The notes beneath the pieces are model-generated. The model ran no database searches and was not told the origin of the DNA. It saw only the letters and a list, made by a program, of their open reading frames with translations. 6,549 nt of DNA from an uncultured Selenomonadaceae bacterium (GTDB lineage Bacteria; Bacillota; Negativicutes; Selenomonadales; Selenomonadaceae), in the NCBI GenBank assembly GCA_905236145.1, contig CAJOOE010000187.1:1-6549 (forward strand). The letters run 5' to 3'. A program made the position numbers and the translations under genes. Of this stretch, positions 1 through 5,166 are shown piece by piece (the stretch's first letter is position 1; each line of letters starts with the position of its first letter).

Positions 1-1
1 C

Positions 2-82
2 AAGCCGGCAAGAAGTTGCGTAGCCGTAAAAGATTTACCCGCCGGTGCACTCTGTGAAATAGAACTCGTCGCTGTCGTCTGA
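2..82 (+). CDS. ridA: RidA family enamine/imine deaminase, C-terminal end (partial)
   Basis: This is the last 26 codons of a gene whose start lies before the window; frame 2 is open from the first complete codon to TGA at 80-82. The visible protein begins KPARSCVAV and ends with CEIELVAVV. The pattern P-A-R-S-x-V, then L-P, then E-I-E-x-x-A-V is the characteristic C-terminus of the RidA/YjgF/TdcF family, and it closely resembles the E. coli RidA ending as I remember it. The Arg in PAR is the family's conserved ligand-binding residue, which grips the carboxylate of the substrate. RidA proteins are small cytosolic trimers that hydrolyse reactive 2-aminoacrylate-type enamines released by PLP enzymes such as threonine/serine dehydratases. 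The stop is 16 bases before the RND permease start, so the two genes are probably co-transcribed. Only the tail is visible, so the subgroup (RidA or a Rid2-7 paralogue) cannot be decided. Confidence 0.85.
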   Translation, partial: KPARSCVAVKDLPAGALCEIELVAVV

Positions 83-84
83 TC

Positions 85-92
85 GGAGAAAG
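85..92 (+). promoter_or_regulatory. Shine-Dalgarno for the RND permease TTG start
   Basis: GGAGAAAG lies just after the ridA stop, with its GGAG core 10 bases before TTG at 99-101. No ATG or GTG lies in frame between the preceding in-frame stop (60-62) and this TTG. The next in-frame ATG falls at residue 36, after the first membrane helix. The site therefore supports a TTG start. Confidence 0.7.
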
Positions 93-98
93 AAGGCA

Positions 99-3000
99 TT
101 GAGAAATTTAACCGAAGTTGCACTGAAAAATAAAAGTTTGGTTTGGTATTTTATAATCGTCGCGGCAATCGGCGGAATATTTTCCTATTTCACTTTGGGA
201 AGAATGGAAGATCCGAAATTTACGATCCGCGAAATGATTATCGTCGCTTATTGGCCGGGTGCAACGGCCGAAGAAATGACGGAGCAGGTTACGGACAAGA
301 TCGAAAAGAAATTGCAGGACGTTCCCGGAAAAGATTATATACAGAGCGAAACAAGACCGGGCGAAACGATTATTTATTTCGGCTTGAATGATGATGTTGA
401 CAATTCCGCGATTCGTCCCACTTGGCGAGATGTAAGAAATTATTGCCGGGACATTGAAAACGGATTGCCGGAAGGAGTTTTGGGGCCATATTACAACGAT
501 ACCTTTGACGAAATTTACGGCTCGATTTACGCTTTGACCGGCGAAGGTTTCGACTATGAAGAACTTCGCAAAGAGGCTGAAAATATTCGGCGGGAACTTC
601 TGCAAGTACACGATGTAAAGAAAATTGAGTTGCTCGGCGAACAGCCGGAAAAAATTTACATTGAGATTGAAAGGACGAAACTTGCCGAACTCGGAATTTC
701 TCCGACCGCAATTTCCGCAACTCTCGCCGCTCAAAACAAACTCACTCCCGCCGGAATGATCGACACGGAAAGCAACAATGTTTATTTGAGAGTCACCGGA
801 GTTTTTGACAAGGTTGAAGAAATAAAAAATTTGCCGATAAATGCGAACGGCAAAATTTTCAGGCTCGGAGATATTGCGGAAATTGAAAGAACTTTTTCAA
901 ATCCGCCGGAACCGAAAATGTTTTTTGAAGGAAAGCCGGCTGTCGGAATTTCAATATCTATGGAGGACGGCGGCAACATTTTGGAACTCGGCGAAAATTT
1001 GAAAAGAGAACTTGCAGAAATTCAAAGCAACCTTCCCGCCGGACTTGAGATTCATGAAGTTTCGGATCAGCCGAAAGTTGTGGAAAATTCAATCGGCGAA
1101 TTTGTGGAAACTTTATTTTTGGCGATCGTCATAGTTTTGGCGGTGAGTTTTGCAAGTTTGGGAGTAAGGACGGGAATGGTCGTTGCCGGCTGTATCCCTC
1201 TCGTTTTGGCGGGAACTTTTTGCTTTATGTACCTTGCAGGAATAGATCTGCACAAAGTTTCTCTCGGTTCTCTGATAATTGCACTCGGTCTTTTGGTGGA
1301 CGATGCGATTATTGCGGTTGAGATGATGAGCGTACAGCTTGAACGCGGTTTTTCAAAATTCGATGCGGCTTGTCACGCCTTTAAAGTCACGGCAAAACCG
1401 ATGTTGACCGGCACTCTGATAACCTGTGCCGGATTTATCCCGGTTGCCTTTGCAAAGGGAGTCGCAAGCGAATTTTGCAAAGATATGTTTTGGGTCGTGA
1501 GTATTGCCCTGCTGCTGTCGTGGATTACTTCCGTAACCGTCGCTCCGCTTTTCGGAACAAAAATTATCAAAGTCAAAGAGGCGGCGGTTAAAGAAGATCC
1601 GTATTCAGGCAAATTTTATAAAATCTTCCGCAGTGTTTTGGAAAAATTCTTGACGTACAAAAAAGCGGTTATCGCCGGAACGGCGGCGATTTTTGCCCTG
1701 TCAATTTTCGCGACGGATTTTGTCGAAGAAGAATTTTTCCCGCCGTCGCTCCGTCCGGAAATTTTGGTTAACTTCAGCCTTCCGGAAGGTTCATCATTGG
1801 CGGCGACTCAAGCGGAGTCGGAAAAATTCGCAAAATTTCTGGACGGCATGAAGGAAGATTTGAAAAATTACACTTACTACGTCGGAATGCCTTCACCGCG
1901 TTTTGTTTTGACTGTGGATCCGCCGCCCGATAGCGACAATTACGCTCAATTTGTCATTGTGGCTAAAGGGGAAGATATTCGCAACTCCGTCACGGAAAAA
2001 ATTCGGACGGAACTTGAGGAAAATTTTCCGAATATCCGTTTCAACATAAAATTTATTCAGACGGGACCGCCGGCAGATTATCCGGTCATGATCCGGGTCA
2101 GCGGAAACACCATTGAACAAACTCAAGAACTTGCCGGAAAAGTCGCCGAAAAAGTTGTCGAAGATTCCAATACTTACGGCTTGAATTTCAACTGGAACGA
2201 AAAATCGAAAGTCGTTAAAATTGAGGCGGATCCGGATAAAATCCGCAGTTTGGGAATTACAAGTCAAGATATAAAAAATATTCTCTACACCGAAATTACC
2301 GGTGCGAAAATTTCCGAATTTTACACGGGCGACAGGACGATTGACATTGTTATGCGTCTTACTTCGGACGACACAAAAAATATAGAGAAGATAAAAAATC
2401 TGCCGATTTACTTGGCGGCGGCGGGATATGTTCCGCTCGAACAGGTTGCAAAAATTTATTACGGAGCGGAAAACGGCTATATAGTTCGCAGAGATTTGAA
2501 ACCGACAATCACGGTTCAGGCAAATATAAAATCCGGAACGGCAAACGATACCGCCCGACGAATTTTTGACGCGACGGAAGATTTGAGAAAAAATTTGCCG
2601 CCGGGTTGCAAAATTGAGCCGGGCGGAGATTTGGAAGAAAGCGGAACGTCAACCGGTCATCTTGCGGCAATGTTGCCGGTCGTCGTGTTTATAATTATGA
2701 CTTTGCTGATGTTTCAACTTCACGATGCAAAAGCAATGTTCCTCACACTCTTGACCGCACCGCTCGGAATTATCGGAGTAATTTTCGCACTGATAATTTT
2801 AAGCAAACCTTTGGGATTTGTCGCGGAACTCGGAGTAATTGCCCTGTCCGGAATGATAATACGAAATTCGGTAATTTTGATAGATCAGATACAGCAGCAT
2901 TTGGCGGCGGGAGAGAATTTACACGACGCGATAATTGATTCGGCAGTCTTGAGATTTCGCCCGATAATGCTGACGGCGGCGGCGGCAATTTTGGGAATGT

Positions 3001-3125
3001 TGCCGCTCATGACAAGTATTTTCTGGGGACCGATGGCGGTTGCCATAGCCGGCGGACTTTCGGTCGCAACGATTTTGACTTTGCTTGTCCTGCCGGTAAT
3101 GTATGCGGCAGCTTACAAGAATTGA
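99..3125 (+). CDS. RND (HAE/AcrB-like) efflux transporter permease
   Basis: This is a full-length inner-membrane RND permease of 1008 residues, normal for the family, expected to export drugs or other amphiphiles by proton antiport. TM1 is about residues 14-33. The first periplasmic porter region follows to about 330, then TM2-TM6 (about 333-486), TM7 (about 522-540), the second porter region, and TM8-TM12 (about 854-1003). The proton-relay pair D401-D402 sits in TM4 in GLLVDDAI. In TM10 the motif is GMIIRNSVILID, so R922 stands where AcrB has Lys940; this occurs in a known subgroup of HAE permeases. EDPKFTIR after TM1 and the FFPPSLRPE region after TM7 are also typical. TTG is chosen as the start because MRNLTEVALKNK then gives the expected N-terminus and an SD site precedes it. 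The gene follows ridA by 16 bases and ends at a terminator. No membrane fusion protein or outer-membrane channel gene is visible beside it. The substrate cannot be read from the sequence. Confidence 0.95.
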   Translation: MRNLTEVALKNKSLVWYFIIVAAIGGIFSYFTLGRMEDPKFTIREMIIVAYWPGATAEEMTEQVTDKIEKKLQDVPGKDYIQSETRPGETIIYFGLNDDVDNSAIRPTWRDVRNYCRDIENGLPEGVLGPYYNDTFDEIYGSIYALTGEGFDYEELRKEAENIRRELLQVHDVKKIELLGEQPEKIYIEIERTKLAELGISPTAISATLAAQNKLTPAGMIDTESNNVYLRVTGVFDKVEEIKNLPINANGKIFRLGDIAEIERTFSNPPEPKMFFEGKPAVGISISMEDGGNILELGENLKRELAEIQSNLPAGLEIHEVSDQPKVVENSIGEFVETLFLAIVIVLAVSFASLGVRTGMVVAGCIPLVLAGTFCFMYLAGIDLHKVSLGSLIIALGLLVDDAIIAVEMMSVQLERGFSKFDAACHAFKVTAKPMLTGTLITCAGFIPVAFAKGVASEFCKDMFWVVSIALLLSWITSVTVAPLFGTKIIKVKEAAVKEDPYSGKFYKIFRSVLEKFLTYKKAVIAGTAAIFALSIFATDFVEEEFFPPSLRPEILVNFSLPEGSSLAATQAESEKFAKFLDGMKEDLKNYTYYVGMPSPRFVLTVDPPPDSDNYAQFVIVAKGEDIRNSVTEKIRTELEENFPNIRFNIKFIQTGPPADYPVMIRVSGNTIEQTQELAGKVAEKVVEDSNTYGLNFNWNEKSKVVKIEADPDKIRSLGITSQDIKNILYTEITGAKISEFYTGDRTIDIVMRLTSDDTKNIEKIKNLPIYLAAAGYVPLEQVAKIYYGAENGYIVRRDLKPTITVQANIKSGTANDTARRIFDATEDLRKNLPPGCKIEPGGDLEESGTSTGHLAAMLPVVVFIIMTLLMFQLHDAKAMFLTLLTAPLGIIGVIFALIILSKPLGFVAELGVIALSGMIIRNSVILIDQIQQHLAAGENLHDAIIDSAVLRFRPIMLTAAAAILGMLPLMTSIFWGPMAVAIAGGLSVATILTLLVLPVMYAAAYKN

Positions 3126-3137
3126 AATATCCTCAAC

Positions 3138-3160
3138 AAAAAAATTCCCCCGAAGGGGAG
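3138..3160 (-). terminator. Rho-independent terminator with UUCG loop, between convergent genes
   Basis: Read on the minus strand, this is a perfect 5-bp stem UCCCC/GGGGA closed by a UUCG tetraloop, followed by A and seven consecutive T. It lies 18 bases beyond the M15 peptidase stop, a textbook intrinsic terminator for the aroF-peptidase unit. On the plus strand the same hairpin (CGAA loop) begins about 20 bases after the RND permease stop but is followed by GTAAATTT rather than a T run, so it would stop rightward transcription less well. The whole convergent gap is only 52 bases (3126-3177). Confidence 0.85.
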
Positions 3161-3177
3161 TAAATTTAACGCCGATT

Positions 3178-3891
3178 TTATTTATTGTCCGGGTAGAGTT
3201 TCGTTATAATATCGTCGGGCAATTCAAAATGTTGATAATCCTTCACCCGTGTCCAATCGCCGCCCCACTCGAAACCGTGTTCGATGAACAGCTTGAAACA
3301 AAGGTCATTATGATCTATCTTGTGCGGAAAGTCCTTCGTTCTGTCAACATACGCCCCCGCCGTCGCCGGCTCCAAAATCCTTTTGCCGTCAACAACCTTT
3401 GTATACGGATTGTAAAGAGTGTTTATATCGACGGCAAGCCCCAGCCCGTGATTTGAAATTTTGGTGGTGTGAGAGATAAAGCGGAAGTTAAAGCAGGAAG
3501 AATTGTTATCCCGCATTGAAGTTTCGTCGTCGGCGTTGTATTCGTCAACAAGGCGGATTTTTTCAATCTGATAATTCGCGGCATAGAGTTTTTGAAAAAT
3601 ATCCAGAAGATCGTCGGCGATGTAAGCGTTACAGATCATTTCGCCTTCTTGAGTTTCGCCGTTAAAATCTTTGTGGAGCAGGTGCAAATACCGCAAATCT
3701 TCGACCGGCAAAGTGCAGTTGTCTTTGAAGGACTTGCCCTTTATCCTTGCAAAAATTTTGTCGTCGATTTTCGACATATAAAATTCATTTGATTCTGCGG
3801 CTTGAACGATTTTTTCAAGCGGGGCAAAAGTCACCGCTGCCAGGATCAAGCTTGCCGATTTTATAAAATTTCGGCGTGAAAAGTTTTTCAT
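3178..3891 (-). CDS. Tat-exported M15-family zinc D,D-carboxypeptidase/endopeptidase
   Basis: A 237-residue protein predicted to cut peptidoglycan stem peptides outside the cytoplasm. The N-terminus carries a twin-arginine signal: SRRNFIK at residues 5-11, a hydrophobic stretch to about 25, and a likely cut after VQA at 29-31. The catalytic domain shows the M15 (VanY / Peptidase_M15_4-like) set: NFR at 135-137 with the substrate-binding Arg, SNHGLGLAVD at 146-155 giving zinc ligands H148 and D155, FEWGGDW near 207-213, and DYQHFE with the probable general base D218 and third zinc ligand H221. All key residues are present. ATG at 3891 is preferred over an in-frame TTG 45 bases upstream because only the ATG puts the Tat motif at the extreme N-terminus and has an upstream SD. 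The gene lies 49 bases after aroF on the same strand, with no terminator between, so it is probably the second gene of that operon. Whether it is a D,D-carboxypeptidase or an L-Ala-D-Glu type endopeptidase is not decidable here. Confidence 0.9.
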   Translation of the reverse strand: MKNFSRRNFIKSASLILAAVTFAPLEKIVQAAESNEFYMSKIDDKIFARIKGKSFKDNCTLPVEDLRYLHLLHKDFNGETQEGEMICNAYIADDLLDIFQKLYAANYQIEKIRLVDEYNADDETSMRDNNSSCFNFRFISHTTKISNHGLGLAVDINTLYNPYTKVVDGKRILEPATAGAYVDRTKDFPHKIDHNDLCFKLFIEHGFEWGGDWTRVKDYQHFELPDDIITKLYPDNK

Positions 3892-3903
3892 TATAAAAAT
3901 CAA

Positions 3904-3908
3904 CCTCT
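3904..3908 (-). promoter_or_regulatory. Shine-Dalgarno for the M15 peptidase
   Basis: The minus strand reads AAAGAGG, 12 bases before ATG at 3891. The spacing is a little long but acceptable. It supports the ATG start over the upstream TTG at 3936, which would lie almost on the aroF stop and place a charged tail ahead of the Tat motif. Confidence 0.5.
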
Positions 3909-3940
3909 TTTTTATGGGAGCGTCGGAGTACCGCAATTAT

Positions 3941-4972
3941 TTATTCTTCGTAAGAAAACAAATTTTCGTCGTGCAGGAATTTTGAAAGTTTTTTAACGCC
4001 GCTCATCAATTCCAAATAATTTTCGGGCGTGAGCGACTGCGGACCGTCGGACAGAGCCTTTGCCGGATTGGGGTGGACTTCTGTCATCAAGCCGTCTGCA
4101 CCTGCCGCAATCGCCGCAAATGCCATAGGTTTTACCATTCTCCATTTTCCCGTCCCGTGACTCGGATCCACGATTATCGGCAAGTGCGACAAATGTTTTA
4201 TTGCCGCGACCGCACTCAAATCCAGCGTGTTCCGCGTGTAAGTTTCATAAGTCCTTATGCCGCGTTCGCAGAGTACAACGTCCGGATTTCCTTCATTCAT
4301 TATATATTCGGCGGCGTTGAGCCATTCGTCGATTGTTGCGGCAAGTCCGCGTTTTAAAAGAATCGGCTTTCCGCACTTCCCGACTTCTTTAAGCAAGCCG
4401 AAATTTTGCATATTCCTTGCACCTATCTGCAACATATCCGCATATTCGGCAACGGGAGCAATTCCGTCAACTGTGGTTACTTCCGTCACAATTTTCAAGC
4501 CGGTACGCTCGCGGGCTTCGGCGAGGTATTTTAAGCCGACAATTTCAAGTCCCTGAAAAGAGTAGGGGGAAGTTCTCGGTTTGTAAGCACCGCCGCGAAG
4601 AAATTGAGCACCGCCGGACTTAACAATATCCGCCGCCTCGAAGAGTTGTTCCCTGCTTTCGACGGCACAAGGTCCCGCCATTACGACCGGTTCGTCGCCG
4701 CCGATTTTCACGCCGCCCACGTCGATAACGCTTGACTTGGGGTGAAATTCCCTGCTCGCCAATTTGTAACTTCTGGAAATTGCGACACTGCTTTCGACAC
4801 CGGGCAGAGCGTCTATCGCGACGGACGCAAGTTTTGTCTTGTCGCCGATAACTCCGATAATTTTCTGTTGGGATCCCTCCATTATTTTGCCTTCAAGCCC
4901 GGCATCGGATATTGCCTTTATCACCCCGGAAATATTTTCCTGCGATGCGTCGGATTTCATTATGATGACCAT
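3941..4972 (-). CDS. aroF: 3-deoxy-7-phosphoheptulonate (DAHP) synthase, type I-beta
   Basis: The enzyme joins phosphoenolpyruvate and erythrose 4-phosphate in the cytosol, the first step of the shikimate pathway to Phe, Tyr and Trp. The 343 residues are normal for the AroF/Thermotoga type. Residues 1 to about 68 form a ferredoxin-like (ACT-like) domain, which in Thermotoga DAHP synthase mediates Tyr/Phe feedback inhibition; regulation here is inferred from that. The TIM barrel follows, with GPCAVES (100-106), KPRTSPYSFQG (131-141), QIGARNMQNF (182-191), LLKRG (205-209), ERGIRTYE (236-243), DPSHGTG (269-275) and TEVHPNP (297-303). Metal ligands C102, H272, E298 and D309 are all present. ATG at 4972 is supported by a strong upstream SD, and the MVIIMK beginning fits the family. 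A candidate promoter overlapped by an 11-bp inverted repeat lies upstream; the M15 peptidase gene follows by 49 bases. There is no fused chorismate mutase domain. Confidence 0.97.
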   Translation of the reverse strand: MVIIMKSDASQENISGVIKAISDAGLEGKIMEGSQQKIIGVIGDKTKLASVAIDALPGVESSVAISRSYKLASREFHPKSSVIDVGGVKIGGDEPVVMAGPCAVESREQLFEAADIVKSGGAQFLRGGAYKPRTSPYSFQGLEIVGLKYLAEARERTGLKIVTEVTTVDGIAPVAEYADMLQIGARNMQNFGLLKEVGKCGKPILLKRGLAATIDEWLNAAEYIMNEGNPDVVLCERGIRTYETYTRNTLDLSAVAAIKHLSHLPIIVDPSHGTGKWRMVKPMAFAAIAAGADGLMTEVHPNPAKALSDGPQSLTPENYLELMSGVKKLSKFLHDENLFSYEE

Positions 4973-4982
4973 AAAATTTTTT

Positions 4983-4990
4983 CTCCTCTC
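4983..4990 (-). promoter_or_regulatory. Shine-Dalgarno for aroF
   Basis: The minus strand reads GAGAGGAG, ending 10 bases before ATG at 4972. It is a strong match to the 16S anti-SD and fixes the aroF start at the first Met rather than Met5. Confidence 0.75.
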
Positions 4991-4998
4991 AAATTTGA

Positions 4999-5032
4999 AA
5001 TTGTTTCCGTGTGTCTTTTTCCGGAAACAATT
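4999..5032. promoter_or_regulatory. Perfect 11-bp inverted repeat upstream of aroF, operator-like
   Basis: On the plus strand AATTGTTTCCG (4999-5009) is matched by its exact reverse complement CGGAAACAATT (5022-5032), with a 12-base spacer. Arm centres are 23 bp apart, close to two helical turns. The repeat overlaps the last three bases of the candidate aroF -10 box and the predicted transcription start. This favours a protein-binding operator over an RNA structure. If transcription starts further upstream, the same sequence would form a strong leader hairpin just before the aroF ribosome binding site. A second short palindrome, TTTCCGGAAA (5018-5027), overlaps the right arm. The binding factor is unknown. 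Confidence 0.6.
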
Positions 5033-5058
5033 AAATTTTCCTGCAACGCCTTTTTGAA
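5030..5058 (-). promoter_or_regulatory. Candidate sigma-70 type promoter for the aroF operon
   Basis: The minus strand has TTCAAA (5053-5058) as -35 (4 of 6 matches) and TTTAAT (5030-5035) as -10 (5 of 6 matches), separated by exactly 17 bases. The predicted start is near 5023, giving a leader of about 50 bases to the aroF ATG. It lies downstream of the fructose PTS terminator, as an independent promoter should. The call rests on consensus matching only. Confidence 0.5.
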
Positions 5059-5097
5059 TACATTCACTCGCTCCGCTTTTTGATAATTGCGGGCAAC

Positions 5098-5133
5098 AAA
5101 AAAGCGACGGAACTTTTTGAAGAAGTCCGCCGC
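5098..5133 (-). terminator. Rho-independent terminator after the fructose PTS gene
   Basis: The minus strand folds GCGGCGGACTT (5133-5123) against AAGTTCCGTCGC (5115-5104), a stem of about 11 bp with one G-U pair and one bulged base, around a short loop. Six consecutive T follow immediately (5103-5098). The stem begins 33 bases after the PTS stop codon. It separates the PTS gene from the aroF unit. Confidence 0.85.
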
Positions 5134-5166
5134 CGAAAAATTTATTTGAGTTTCAAAATTTACAAA

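Noticed and set aside
1..99. A minus-strand frame open from an ATG at 99 to the window edge
   Set aside because: It has no SD, and it lies opposite the clearly recognisable RidA C-terminus on the plus strand.
108..734. A 208-codon open frame on the minus strand inside the RND permease gene
   Set aside because: It is antisense to a clearly conserved coding region, its product resembles no family I recognise, and it has no context as a gene. Similar antisense frames (1893-2267, 2770-2988) are explained by the codon bias of the real gene.
3103..3456. A plus-strand open frame overlapping the end of the RND gene and the M15 peptidase gene
   Set aside because: It crosses the terminator hairpin and runs antisense through the conserved HFE region of the peptidase. 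It has no recognisable domain.
3892..3936. A 15-residue N-terminal extension of the M15 peptidase from a TTG codon
   Set aside because: It would bury the twin-arginine motif behind a charged tail and begins almost on the aroF stop. The ATG at 3891 has its own SD and the proper signal peptide layout.
5031..5063. A tiny minus-strand frame (MYSKRRCRKI) upstream of aroF as a possible attenuator leader peptide
   Set aside because: It has only one aromatic codon, and it overlaps the candidate -35 and -10 boxes, so it would not be transcribed from that promoter.
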